Counted from the first letter of the stretch, positions 42,015-50,936 are shown. The stretch: 64,000 nt of DNA from Runella defluvii (GCF_014195535.1 NZ_JACIBY010000015.1:1-64000); one strand, 5' to 3'. The notes: a model not told the origin generated them from the letters alone. Made by a program: numbers and translations.

Positions 42015-43999
42015 GGTTTGATGGCGACGATGGAGTGAATGTCTAATTTGCTTATGGTAAAGGTAATTTCTCCGTTTTTATACGCAAACGGAATCGGCTT
42101 ATTTTCGGGTTGAAGCGTTACTTGTTTGGGGCGCAAGGGCGCTTTTACGGCTATTTTTAAGTTCAATAACGGTGGAATTTCGTCACTAGCATGAATGGCT
42201 TTGTTGGCGTGGTTGCCTGCCATATTGATGAGGTTTACGTAAGTGGTTCCTTGTTTTTGGTTGAGGGCTACGTTTACGTACTTTGAGCCACTCACGGTCA
42301 CTTGGGGTTGAAACAATTGTTTGGCCAATGTACCTAAAAAGTCTCTTCCGACGTAGGTTTCGCGCTTAAAATGTTGTTCTCCAAAATTAAAATAAACGCC
42401 CGCGATTTTTCCCTTGCCAAATGAAGCAATGGATGCAACAGGGCCTTCTCCAAAACGGAGGTCGCCTCCCGAAAACCACTGTCCAAACGTCTGAGTACCT
42501 GAAAGTGGCTCAAAAGGTCGAAACGCCGCTTTGGTGCCCGTCAGAAGTTGGCCAAATCCCCAATTAGAAATGGTTTGGGTGGAAGCCCCAAGACGAACGC
42601 CCAGTGGGGCTTCAAACAATTTGACGGTTTCACTGCCAATAACGATCAAATTTCCACCTTGGCGCACGTACTCAATTAACTCCTCTTTGAGGGTTTCGTC
42701 GATTTTTTTCCATTCAGGAATGACGATAAGCGGATAGGCTTGCGTACGGCCACGGAGGTGATGTTCTTGTAAAATTTCGGTGGGTAATTGGCTGTATAGT
42801 AGTGCATTGAGGGTGCCAATCATGGGTTGTTGTTTGCCATCTCCAGTGTTATAAACAGTCGTTAGCTGACTTTTGTACCCCACGTTGGAGTAAAGCAAGG
42901 CCACCTGCGGGATGGGCTTGCTTTGCTGGGTAAAAGGCTGCCGTTGGCGGCAAAACTTTGCCAAATCGCTCATAGTTTGGTACGAAAAAGTAGGCAGACT
43001 TCCGTCTCGCTCTTGAGTCCAATAGGCTTGAAAACCGCCTCCCATCGAAATCACTTGGGCGGCTTCTTGCGAAAGTTGAATGGCGTTTTTGGGTGATTTT
43101 ACTTGGTCTTCCCATCCGTACCCAAAACTCCACGACATCAAGTCCCAGGGTTTGCCCTGAGGCGCTAGGCAACGCGCTTGGAAAGCCGATTGGTTGGCAC
43201 CGTTGAGGGGTTCGGTATCGCCCGACAAAAAATCGACGTTGATGTCCACTTTTTCGGGCATCATGGCCGAAAAAGACCAATTGCTTGCTACCTGAAAACG
43301 AGGATTGTAAGCGTGGAGCGCATCGGTGTATTTGCGGACGTACCGACGGAAGGCATCGCGGTGAAATTCCAGCCACTTGTCGTAATGCGGGTCGGTTTTT
43401 TTGCGGGGAATGTCTTGGATGCCTGTGATAAACCGAAACTCGTCGATAGCAGCTTGGCAATAATCGGGGTTGGTTGCCCAGCAGTCGCCATCGACCCATA
43501 CTCCGTTGACGCCATAATCGCAGATTTCTTTTAACTGTGGAATGAGCAAACTATCGGCGTAAGCGCTCCAGAGCGAGGCTTTTTGGCGGTCTGGTTTGCC
43601 TTCTGAATCAATCCGCGACCAATTGGGATGGTGTTTGACGGCTTCGTCGTCCCATACACCTGAATAATGAACGTACAATGCCACGCCTCGGCGCAGGGTA
43701 ACTTCTCGAAAGAGTTTTAAGATGTCTTTTTCGACCCGTTTGGGCGCGTTTCCCACCTTGGTCGGGTAGCTCGTCACCCCTGAGTGCCCCTTGCAATCTA
43801 CTTGAATAAAATCGGGCTTTACTTTTGTTAAAAGGGAGTCTATCATCTTATCGGTGAGGGTTTTACCGATGAGTGTGTCTTGCAAGGTGGCATGAAAATC
43901 AAAATGCAAGCCGAAATAACTTTCGGAGCGGCGCAAAGGTGTTTGGGCAAGGGCCGTACAGGAAAGCAGCCCGAATAGGAGGATGTATAACCGTTTCAT
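42011..43999 (-). CDS. Secreted glycoside-hydrolase-like TIM-barrel protein
   Basis: A 662-residue exported protein (signal peptide MKRLYILLFGLLSCTALAQ). The first half looks like an alpha/beta barrel of putative glycoside hydrolases, with acidic residues at strand ends (FIQVDCKGHSG, GVNGVWVDGDCW). The middle resembles the glutamine-amidotransferase-like trimerisation domain of GH42-type enzymes (LIEYVRQGGNLIVIGSE). The C-terminus is a beta-sandwich. Resemblance to alpha-L-fucosidase or beta-galactosidase-like proteins is general; no substrate is proposed. It overlaps the DUF2231-cytochrome gene by 4 nt, so both are probably made together. Confidence 0.68.
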   Translation of the reverse strand: MKRLYILLFGLLSCTALAQTPLRRSESYFGLHFDFHATLQDTLIGKTLTDKMIDSLLTKVKPDFIQVDCKGHSGVTSYPTKVGNAPKRVEKDILKLFREVTLRRGVALYVHYSGVWDDEAVKHHPNWSRIDSEGKPDRQKASLWSAYADSLLIPQLKEICDYGVNGVWVDGDCWATNPDYCQAAIDEFRFITGIQDIPRKKTDPHYDKWLEFHRDAFRRYVRKYTDALHAYNPRFQVASNWSFSAMMPEKVDINVDFLSGDTEPLNGANQSAFQARCLAPQGKPWDLMSWSFGYGWEDQVKSPKNAIQLSQEAAQVISMGGGFQAYWTQERDGSLPTFSYQTMSDLAKFCRQRQPFTQQSKPIPQVALLYSNVGYKSQLTTVYNTGDGKQQPMIGTLNALLYSQLPTEILQEHHLRGRTQAYPLIVIPEWKKIDETLKEELIEYVRQGGNLIVIGSETVKLFEAPLGVRLGASTQTISNWGFGQLLTGTKAAFRPFEPLSGTQTFGQWFSGGDLRFGEGPVASIASFGKGKIAGVYFNFGEQHFKRETYVGRDFLGTLAKQLFQPQVTVSGSKYVNVALNQKQGTTYVNLINMAGNHANKAIHASDEIPPLLNLKIAVKAPLRPKQVTLQPENKPIPFAYKNGEITFTISKLDIHSIVAIKP

Positions 44000-44078
44000 G
44001 GAAAAGGGAATTTAGTACCCATACTACCAAAGACAAGGAGTAGGCTATTCTCTTGTATCAGTTTCTGGCATCAGATTA

Positions 44079-44237
44079 AACGCATTAAAAAAATAGCCTC
44101 GGAGAGGCAAAACCTTTGTAGAAAAAGTAAACAAACCCCTCCCTAAAGCAGCCCCATCGGGGTGGCTAATTATTTCTTTCTACGAAGATTTAGCTCCTCT
44201 GGAGCAATAAATAGTCACTTTTTATTTTTAATGCGTT
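44079..44237. repeat. 159-bp element with terminal inverted repeats (MITE/REP-like)
   Basis: The ends are perfect 13-bp inverted repeats, AACGCATTAAAAA (44079-44091) and TTTTTAATGCGTT (44225-44237). Inside, each arm has a small hairpin (GCCTCGGAGAGGC; GCTCCTCTGGAGC) followed by related sequences ending CTTTGTAGAAA (left) and, in reverse, CTTCGTAGAAA (right). A third hairpin is at the centre (AGCCCCATCGGGGTGGCT). This fills most of the 360-bp gap between the glycoside-hydrolase-like gene and gcvH. There is no coding capacity. It looks like a non-autonomous mobile element or paired REP sequences. Confidence 0.7.
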
Positions 44238-44359
44238 CAACCTGAACAAAAAAACATTCGCTGGACGGAGTTAGAAAAACTGGTAAAGTAAGGGGGGGCT
44301 TTCGCAAAAGTTAGGTTTTCGTATTATCTTGCAGCCAAAACGAAAAGCCTCAACAAACC

Positions 44360-44737
44360 ATGACATTTCCAGCAGAGCTTAAGTACACCAAAGACCACGA
44401 GTGGATTCGCCTTGAAAGCGACGGTACTGCCGTTGTAGGTATTACTGATTTTGCCCAAAGAGAATTGGGTGATATTGTTTATGTTGACATTAACACCGTC
44501 GGCGAAACCATCAGCGAAGGTGAATTATTTGGAACAGTAGAAGCCGTAAAAACCGTTTCTGATCTTTATTTGCCCGTTTCAGGAGAAATTCTTGAATTTA
44601 ATGCAGCTTTGGAAGCTGATCCAGATTTGGTCAACTCTGATCCTTACGGTGAAGGTTGGATGATTCGTGTTAAAATAACTGGCTCAACCGATGACTTACT
44701 CTCTGTAGAAGCCTATAAAGAATTGATTGGCGAATAA
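44360..44737 (+). CDS. gcvH: Glycine cleavage system H protein
   Basis: A 125-residue lipoyl-carrier protein. The lipoylated lysine is Lys64 in the conserved [13 protein letters not shown], and the C-terminal EGWMIRVKI is also typical. It shuttles the methylamine group between the P, T and L proteins of glycine cleavage. The other gcv genes are not nearby, which is common. It is followed immediately by a short terminator. Confidence 0.97.
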   Translation: MTFPAELKYTKDHEWIRLESDGTAVVGITDFAQRELGDIVYVDINTVGETISEGELFGTVEAVKTVSDLYLPVSGEILEFNAALEADPDLVNSDPYGEGWMIRVKITGSTDDLLSVEAYKELIGE

Positions 44738-44742
44738 GAACA

Positions 44743-44766
44743 AGCTCCGAAAGGGGCTTTTTTTTA
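44743..44766 (+). terminator. Terminator after gcvH
   Basis: AGCTCC (44743-44748), GAAA loop, GGGGCT (44753-44758), then a run of eight or more T residues. It is short but well formed, starting 6 nt after the gcvH stop. Confidence 0.75.
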
Positions 44767-44806
44767 GCCCTAATCCCAAGGGGGAGCCAAGAAAGTTGAT
44801 AAAAAA

Positions 44807-46078
44807 ATGTTACTGATTCGTTCTGTAAAAATTACTGATACTCACTCGCCTTATAATGGGCAACTAAAAGATATTTTGGTAGAAAATGGCCAAATATCCC
44901 AGATTGCTGACCACATTGAGGCGGCTAATGCCCAAGTACTTGAAGGCAAAAATTGGCATATTTCACCTGGTTGGGTGGATATGCGCGTTCATGCGTATGA
45001 CCCAGGGTATGAGCAAAAAGAAGACTTGCGCTCGGCTTGTGCAGCGGCGGCTGTTGGTGGCTTTACTGACATTGCCGTGTTACCCAACGCCAAACCCGCC
45101 CTCGACTCCAAAGATACCCTCGTTTACGTCAAACACAGGGCTTTGGGGCAAGTGGTGAATGTACACCCGATTGGCGCGGTTACAAAAAGTTGTGAAGGCA
45201 AAGATTTCACCGAAATGATTGACCTTTCGCACGCGGGGGCGGTGGCTTTTTCGGATGGTTCTCATCCTATTTACAATACGCACATTCTGTTGAAATCGTT
45301 ACAATATTTGCAGCAGGTTGACCGAGTATTGATGAATCGCCCCGAAGATTACGATTTGACCGTGTTTGGGCAAATGAACGAAGGCGAAGTGAGTACGTTG
45401 CTCGGAATGAGGGGGATTCCTACCATTGCGGAAGAACTTATGGTGATGCGCGACCTAAAAATGCTCGAATACATGGGCATTAAAAGTGAAACTCCCCTCC
45501 TACACTTCTCGACGATTTCGACGGCAACGACGGTGGAACTGATTCGGGCGGCGAAAGCCAAGGGGTATCCCGTGTCTTGCGACGTGGCAGCGCATCAAAT
45601 TGCGTTTGACGATTCGGCTTTGCTGAATTTTGATACGAATTATAAGGTCAACCCACCTTTTAGAGCACAATCTGACATCGAAGCAATTTGGGAAGGATTG
45701 GCCGATGGTACCATCGACGCCGTGGTGTCGGATCATAACCCTCAGGACGAAGAGTCTAAAAATTTGGAGTTTGATTTGGCCGAATTTGGAATTATCGGGT
45801 TAGAAACGGCTTTTGCAGTACTCAACACTCATAACACCCAATTACCGCTGGATCAACTGGTAGGAAAACTCACGCATCAGCCCCGTGCTATTCTACGTTT
45901 ACCTTCAGTAACGATTTCGGAAGCCAACGTGGCCAATTTTACCATTTTTAACCCCGATTTGGAATGGATTTTTAAGGAAACTCGTTCTAAATCAAAGAAT
46001 TCACCGTTTTTTGGTACTCAATTTAAAGGCAAAGCCGTCTATGTTATCAACCAAGGAATGGTGGAAAAATGTGGATAA
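44807..46078 (+). CDS. Dihydroorotase homologue lacking metal ligands (PyrC'-like)
   Basis: A 423-residue amidohydrolase of the type I dihydroorotase family. The metal-binding DxHxH motif reads DMRVH (58-62), so the first His is Arg. The later conserved His before the ED pair is replaced too (LMNRPEDYDL). The VSDHNPQ region keeps Asp and His. Loss of two metal ligands suggests a non-catalytic pseudo-dihydroorotase, like PyrC' proteins that only support aspartate transcarbamoylase in some bacteria. An active pyrC would then lie elsewhere. Two perfect DnaA-box-like nonamers overlap and follow its stop. A DUF4199 gene follows after 15 nt. Confidence 0.85.
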   Translation: MLLIRSVKITDTHSPYNGQLKDILVENGQISQIADHIEAANAQVLEGKNWHISPGWVDMRVHAYDPGYEQKEDLRSACAAAAVGGFTDIAVLPNAKPALDSKDTLVYVKHRALGQVVNVHPIGAVTKSCEGKDFTEMIDLSHAGAVAFSDGSHPIYNTHILLKSLQYLQQVDRVLMNRPEDYDLTVFGQMNEGEVSTLLGMRGIPTIAEELMVMRDLKMLEYMGIKSETPLLHFSTISTATTVELIRAAKAKGYPVSCDVAAHQIAFDDSALLNFDTNYKVNPPFRAQSDIEAIWEGLADGTIDAVVSDHNPQDEESKNLEFDLAEFGIIGLETAFAVLNTHNTQLPLDQLVGKLTHQPRAILRLPSVTISEANVANFTIFNPDLEWIFKETRSKSKNSPFFGTQFKGKAVYVINQGMVEKCG

Positions 46079-46093
46079 CTTTGTGGATAACCT

Positions 46094-46642
46094 ATGCAAA
46101 GTGTGATTAACTTCTTCAATAAGCCATTGCTCAAGCTCCCGTTATTCTTCGGAGTGATTGCTGGTGTGGTTTGCTTTTTGTTCTTTTTGCTCGTGCAGAG
46201 CCTAGAAAAATTCTCAAGCACAAGCCGAGCGCTCGACGTCGGTTTTTTTGCCATTATCATTGCGGCTGCCACTTGGTACTACCGTAAGAAGGTCGGGCAA
46301 GGCTACCTACACATGTGGGAAGGAATCTCGATTGGTTACGTAGTGTGGATCACGGGGGCCTTGGTGTGTGGTTATTTATCGAGCTTGTATTTTTACTTTT
46401 CTCCTAAAGCATTGACTCACTACCAAGGTATTTTGCGCCAATCATTGTTGGTCAACAAAGCGGAAGCGATAAAAGTATGGGGCAATGAAAGTTTTCAGCA
46501 AAAACTGGCCGACATAGATAAACTTGAGCCTTCAAGTTTTATTTTTGATGAGTTTCGGTTTACGTTGATGCTCGTCGTGATGCCTATTTTATTGATTTCG
46601 TTGGTGCTTCGTAAACAACACCCCAACAGTTTGAGTCGTTAA
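46094..46642 (+). CDS. DUF4199 domain membrane protein
   Basis: A 182-residue integral membrane protein with four hydrophobic segments: LPLFFGVIAGVVCFLFFLLV, ALDVGFFAIIIAAATWYY, ISIGYVVWITGALVCGYLSS and LMLVVMPILLISLVL. A hydrophilic stretch before the last holds about 60 residues. This matches DUF4199, a Bacteroidota family of unknown function. It follows the dihydroorotase homologue by 15 nt and is followed by the J-domain gene after 27 nt, so a three-gene operon is likely. Confidence 0.85.
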   Translation: MQSVINFFNKPLLKLPLFFGVIAGVVCFLFFLLVQSLEKFSSTSRALDVGFFAIIIAAATWYYRKKVGQGYLHMWEGISIGYVVWITGALVCGYLSSLYFYFSPKALTHYQGILRQSLLVNKAEAIKVWGNESFQQKLADIDKLEPSSFIFDEFRFTLMLVVMPILLISLVLRKQHPNSLSR

Positions 46643-46669
46643 AAATTTATCCCATTATTCCCTTGACTG

Positions 46670-47794
46670 ATGGCAAAGATTATCCAAATCACCAAAGAGA
46701 AAGCCGAACAATCAAAAGTTCAGAAGGAGTTTAACCGTCTCATCAAAAAGATAGAAAAGCTGGAACAAGAGATTGCCGAGTATCGTGCTGGTGTGGATGA
46801 AGTCAATCAACGTCTTCATAGCGCACTGACCCCCGTTCGGAAAGAATATTATGTCCAGAAAGCGGAATTGGTGAAGTGTTTTGACCGCGCGCATGACTCT
46901 GGTTATTTCAAAAAAAGGGAACAGAAAAAACTCACGTACCTCATTTGCGAACTTGCGCACGATGTGATTGAATACGGAGGCATGGAGGAGTTGATTCCGA
47001 TTTACAATAAATACAACGAGACATCGTACGAAGAAGAAAACGAACAAGTCAACGAATTAGCGGCCGAACAGCTAAAGGGGATTTTTTCAATGTTTGGCAT
47101 CGAAATCGATGAAGACGTTGATATAACCAATCCTGAAAAGCTTCAGGAGCTGATGAACAAAAAAATCGCTGAAAAACAAGACGAGTTTGAGCAAGAGCAG
47201 CGCCAAGCTGAAGAACGAAAAGCAAAACGCCCGAAGAGTAAAAAGCAGCAAGAGAAAGAAGAAAAGAAAGAGTTGGAAGCCCGTAACATTACCAAATCGG
47301 TGCGGACAATTTACATGGATTTGGTCAAAGCTTTTCACCCTGATCGTGAGCCGGATGAAGAAGAACGTGAGCGCAAGACTCAAATCATGCAGCGCGTGAC
47401 GGAAGCCTACGAAAAAAATGATTTATTGGGATTGTTGCGTTTGCAGTTGGAGTTTGACAGAATCGACCAAAAGCACATTGAAAATATGGCCGAAAGCCAC
47501 CTGAAAAATTACAATAAACTCTTGCGCGAACAGGCCGAAGAACTGAGTTATGAGCTAGAAAATATGGTTTCGCAGGTTGCTCAAATGAGCGGTAAACCTG
47601 ACTATATTGTGAGCAATATCCACCGACTCCGTCTATCGCTTGAGCAGGACATTAAAGAATTTAAAAGTGAGGCTGCCAGTATTAAAAATGACGTAAAAGC
47701 GTTTGGAAGTCAGTTGGTTCTGAAAGAATTTTTGAAAGGCTACAAAATTCCTAAGGCAGAGAAAGATATGGATTTTTTTGAAGGGCTGTTTTAA
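46670..47794 (+). CDS. J-domain protein with coiled coils
   Basis: A 374-residue soluble, highly charged protein. A J-like domain is centred on the HPD motif (223-225) within IYMDLVKAFHPDREPDEEERERK, preceded by a long Lys/Glu coiled coil (about 160-205) and an N-terminal coiled coil (about 10-50). J-domains stimulate Hsp70 ATPase, so this is probably a DnaK co-chaperone for a particular client. It does not have the zinc or substrate-binding domains of DnaJ. It is the last gene of the operon with the dihydroorotase homologue and DUF4199. Confidence 0.82.
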   Translation: MAKIIQITKEKAEQSKVQKEFNRLIKKIEKLEQEIAEYRAGVDEVNQRLHSALTPVRKEYYVQKAELVKCFDRAHDSGYFKKREQKKLTYLICELAHDVIEYGGMEELIPIYNKYNETSYEEENEQVNELAAEQLKGIFSMFGIEIDEDVDITNPEKLQELMNKKIAEKQDEFEQEQRQAEERKAKRPKSKKQQEKEEKKELEARNITKSVRTIYMDLVKAFHPDREPDEEERERKTQIMQRVTEAYEKNDLLGLLRLQLEFDRIDQKHIENMAESHLKNYNKLLREQAEELSYELENMVSQVAQMSGKPDYIVSNIHRLRLSLEQDIKEFKSEAASIKNDVKAFGSQLVLKEFLKGYKIPKAEKDMDFFEGLF

Positions 47795-47869
47795 CGAACA
47801 TCACCAAAAATTGTATAGTTTTGAAGAAAATTTGTCATTTCATCAATTATTTTATTGACTAGAATTACC

Positions 47870-48322
47870 ATGAAAAAAGTACTCTTAACAACCTTGTTTG
47901 CTGCATTTGCTTTGGGAGCGTTTGCGCAAAGTGATAGCTATTTTGGCGAAAAAATCAGCGATAAAGGAGCCGTAGCGGCTACTGAACTTCCTAAAAAAAT
48001 GGGAAGCAAAGAAAAAATGACGGCCAAAGTAACTGGTACGGTAGAATCGGTGTGCCAAGCAAAAGGCTGCTGGATGAAAGTAAAAACCGCCGACGGACAA
48101 ACCATGCGCGTGTCGTTCAAAGACTATGGTTTTTTTGTGCCTAAAGACATTGCGGGTAAAACTGTCGTGATTGACGGCGAAGCCAAAATGAAGACTACTT
48201 CGGTGGCTGAATTGCAGCACTATGCCGAAGATGCAGGAAAAAGTAAGGAAGAAATCGCGAAAATCACCGAAGCCAAGCGCGAGTTGACGTTTGTAGCGGA
48301 CGGGGTCATCGTGAAAAAATAA
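47870..48322 (+). CDS. DUF4920 exported protein
   Basis: A 150-residue protein with a signal peptide (MKKVLLTTLFAAFALGAFAQ) and an OB-like beta-barrel core (TAKVTGTVESVCQAKGCWMKVKT) carrying a Cys pair (CQAKGC) typical of DUF4920 proteins of Bacteroidota. The Cys pair may bind metal or form a disulfide; function is unknown. The ATG at 47870 is preferred over a TTG at 47855. A -7-like TAGTTTTG at 47816-47823 upstream suggests its own promoter. Confidence 0.82.
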   Translation: MKKVLLTTLFAAFALGAFAQSDSYFGEKISDKGAVAATELPKKMGSKEKMTAKVTGTVESVCQAKGCWMKVKTADGQTMRVSFKDYGFFVPKDIAGKTVVIDGEAKMKTTSVAELQHYAEDAGKSKEEIAKITEAKRELTFVADGVIVKK

Positions 48323-48336
48323 TAAACCAGATTCCT

Positions 48337-48377
48337 AAAAGCGGTCAGTTGGTTAATCACCAACCGACCGCTTTTTA
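48337..48377 (+). terminator. Terminator between DUF4920 gene and prfB
   Basis: AAAGCGGTC-A-GTTGGT pairs with ACCAAC-C-GACCGCTTT around TAATC, followed by TTTATTTG. Immediately after it, TACTTTTG (48382-48389) resembles a -7 element for prfB, although no clear -33 element is seen at the usual distance. Confidence 0.75.
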
Positions 48378-48421
48378 TTTGTACTTTTGCAATCCATTTA
48401 ACTTTTGAAATAAATAATTCG

Positions 48422-49499
48422 ATGACCACAGAACAGTTGAAAGACTTGAAAGCCCGCGTTTCGGCTTTGAGGGGGTATCTTTGACTACGATACTAAGAAA
48501 GAACGATTAACCGAATTACAACAAATTCAGAACCAACCTGAATTTTGGAACGACAATACCAAGGCCGAACAAACCATGAAGGAGGTTCGGGGCTTGAAAG
48601 GATGGACCGAAGGCTACGAATCGGTAGAAGAACGCCTTGGCGATTTGGAAACACTTCAAGAGTTTTTTGAACTAGGCGAAGCCACCGAAACGGAAGTTGA
48701 AGCCGAATACCAAGCCTTATTGAAGGTGTTGGAAGAGGTCGAGCTCAAAAAAATGCTCTCCAACGAAGAAGATCAGCTCAACGCCGTCCTCGAAATTAAC
48801 TCAGGTGCAGGTGGTACCGAAAGCCAAGATTGGGCAGATATGCTGTATCGAATGTATGTGCGATGGGCCGAAAAACACGGCTACAAAGTAACCCAAATCG
48901 ACTACCAAGAGGGAGACGGAGCAGGGATTAAATCGGCGTCGATTCAGATAGATGGGCCACAAGCCTATGGTTATTTGCAATCAGAAAACGGCGTACACCG
49001 TTTGGTACGTATTTCGCCGTTTGACTCCAACGCCCGCCGCCATACTTCGTTTGCTTCGGTGTATGCGTATCCGTTGATTGACGATAGCATCGAAATTGAG
49101 GTAAATCCTGCCGATATTGAATGGGATACGTATCGTTCGGGAGGAGCTGGTGGACAGAACGTCAACAAAGTGGAAACAGCCGTTCGGCTTCGCCACAAAC
49201 CTTCGGGCTTGATGATTGAGTGCCAACAAGAACGGAGTCAGCACCTCAACCGCGATTTGGCCATGCGTTTGTTGAAATCGAAATTGTACCAAATTGAGGT
49301 TGAAAAACGCAACGCAGCCCGCGCCGAAGTGGAAGCTTCTAAAAAGAAAATTGAGTGGGGTTCTCAAATTCGTAACTACGTCATGCACCCTTATAAATTG
49401 GTGAAAGACGTGCGAACAGGCGTAGAAACCTCTGACGTTCAGGGAGTAATGGACGGCGACTTGGACGAATTTATCAAAGCCTATTTGATGTTGCAGTAA
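48422..49499 (+). CDS. prfB: Peptide chain release factor 2 (programmed +1 frameshift)
   Basis: RF2 ends translation at UGA and UAA codons. Translation starts at 48422, reads 20 codons ([20 protein letters not shown]) and meets an in-frame TGA at 48482-48484. A +1 shift at CTT TGA then gives the main frame from 48483, making a 358-residue protein. The main part has the GGQ motif in [16 protein letters not shown] and all three following domains; the anticodon-like region lies before it. Without the frameshift the N-terminus would be lost, so the short first frame is real and the gene is not broken. Confidence 0.96.
48469..48485 (+). promoter_or_regulatory. prfB programmed +1 frameshift site
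   Basis: AGGGGGTATCTTTGAC: an internal Shine-Dalgarno-like AGGGGG, a short spacer, and the slippery CTT followed by TGA C. This is the autoregulatory site known from prfB genes: low RF2 causes pausing at the poorly terminated TGAC and a shift into the main frame. The stretch appears identical to the one I recall for Escherichia coli. Confidence 0.95.
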
Positions 49500-49520
49500 T
49501 TGAGTAGTTACTCGAAATAG

Positions 49521-49559
49521 CATAGAAAAGCCCTGACTCATCATCAGGGCTTTTCTATG
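49521..49559. terminator. Bidirectional terminator between prfB and susD
   Basis: Perfect 16-bp inverted repeat CATAGAAAAGCCCTGA (49521-49536) / TCAGGGCTTTTCTATG (49544-49559) around a 7-nt loop. It lies between the convergent ends of prfB and susD; A and T runs within the arms allow it to work on both strands. Confidence 0.85.
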
Positions 49560-49592
49560 CAGAGGTGTGCTCACAACCCGACCACTCTCCCA

Positions 49593-50918
49593 CTAAATAG
49601 CAGGGTCGGTAGGCGTGTTGGTGCGGTTATTATCTTTCTCAATCAACGGATACGGATAAAACGTACGGGTACGCTCTACTTGCGAAGCGGCATTGCCCGC
49701 CACGGGAGCCAAACGATTAAAACGACGGCTATCTTCCAATTTTAATCCTGACAAAAACAACTCTATGCAACGCTGACGGTAGATTTCGGTCAGTAGCGCA
49801 TCGGCGGTGTTGGCACCCGAGTAAGCAGGAAGTCCTGCTCCTATGCCCCACGCATCGGTTGTTTTGGTTAAAACGGCGTTCAAAGCGGTCGTTGCACCTA
49901 CCAAATCGTTGGTACGGGCACTTGCTTCCGCTCTAATCAACTGAATTTCCCCAGGTAAATACACAGGAATCGCGGCATTGTTGGCGGTAAAGAAACTAGC
50001 ACGGCCTAAGTTAATACCTCCGCTTGCTACGCCCGCAGGGTTTGACAAATAGAACGCCAAGCGCTTGTCGGCGGCAATGGGGCGAAGTGCTTCGGGTAAA
50101 CCAAGCGTAGCGTTGACAGGCTCAGTCACGTTGCGGTTTCCGAAGGTGTTGAAGAATAAGGGGTTCTGAGTGGCATCGTCAAAGTTGAACGATGATTTTT
50201 TGCTCAAATCCACTTTGTTAGCTGCGGCCAAGGCTTTGGCATTGTCGCCTACCATAAGGCTATAACGTGCAATCAACGCTTGAATGGTATTGGCTAAATC
50301 AATCCCTGCTACAATCCGCGTAGTGAAAGTAGAAGAAACGGGGGTAGCAGTAAGCGTAGTAGCGGCGGTTTCGAGCGTACGAATGGCTTCTTTTAACGCT
50401 TCATCCCGCGTGACAAACACGGCATTATCGCCTGTGGTAACGGGGAGTTTTTCCCAAAATTGAGCGATAGTCCCTAATGCCAAGGCCCTAAAAATAGAAG
50501 CATAGGCCGTAATGCCACTTTTGGTGCCTGCATCGCCAGCGACCGTAGCTACGCTTTTTAAGATAAGGTCAGCATTGGCTTTTACCAACTGGTTTTGTGC
50601 CCAAAGGTTACGCAAAATACCGTTGTTAGGGGTTATGCTGCCGCTGCCAATCCGAAGTTGTTCTTCGTCGCCGTTACCCGCATTCAATACCGTAAGTTCT
50701 TTGGTTGTAAGCCCACTAGCCGTAATGGCCGTGTAAAGAACCCCCGCACGGGTGCTTGAGTAGCGGTATTGGAGACCGTTGCAGAGCGTAATGAGCCCGT
50801 TGATGTCGGTCGTTACTTGGGTTTCGCTGGCGGCGCTTGGGTTGAGGTATTCTTGGTCGCAGGAAGTGGCCGTCAGCATCGTTCCCGCCAAAAGTGTATA
50901 TAATATCGTCTTTTTCAT
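49593..50918 (-). CDS. SusD/RagB-type outer membrane nutrient-binding lipoprotein
   Basis: A 441-residue lipoprotein with signal MKKTILYTLLAGTMLTATSC (lipidated Cys20), then the SusD-typical opening DQEYLNPSAASE. A helical TPR-like scaffold follows, and near the end comes the family segment TDALLTEIYRQRCIELFLSGLKLEDSRR, with a final FYPYPLIEKDNN. It binds a glycan or other nutrient at the cell surface together with its SusC partner, encoded 18 nt upstream. It is somewhat shorter than many SusD proteins (about 500). The ligand is unknown. Confidence 0.9.
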   Translation of the reverse strand: MKKTILYTLLAGTMLTATSCDQEYLNPSAASETQVTTDINGLITLCNGLQYRYSSTRAGVLYTAITASGLTTKELTVLNAGNGDEEQLRIGSGSITPNNGILRNLWAQNQLVKANADLILKSVATVAGDAGTKSGITAYASIFRALALGTIAQFWEKLPVTTGDNAVFVTRDEALKEAIRTLETAATTLTATPVSSTFTTRIVAGIDLANTIQALIARYSLMVGDNAKALAAANKVDLSKKSSFNFDDATQNPLFFNTFGNRNVTEPVNATLGLPEALRPIAADKRLAFYLSNPAGVASGGINLGRASFFTANNAAIPVYLPGEIQLIRAEASARTNDLVGATTALNAVLTKTTDAWGIGAGLPAYSGANTADALLTEIYRQRCIELFLSGLKLEDSRRFNRLAPVAGNAASQVERTRTFYPYPLIEKDNNRTNTPTDPAI

Positions 50919-50936
50919 TGCATTACAGGTTTCACG

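Noticed and set aside
48422-48484. prfB looks interrupted by an in-frame TGA, suggesting a pseudogene
   Set aside because: The interruption is the classical programmed frameshift site; the rest of the gene is intact.
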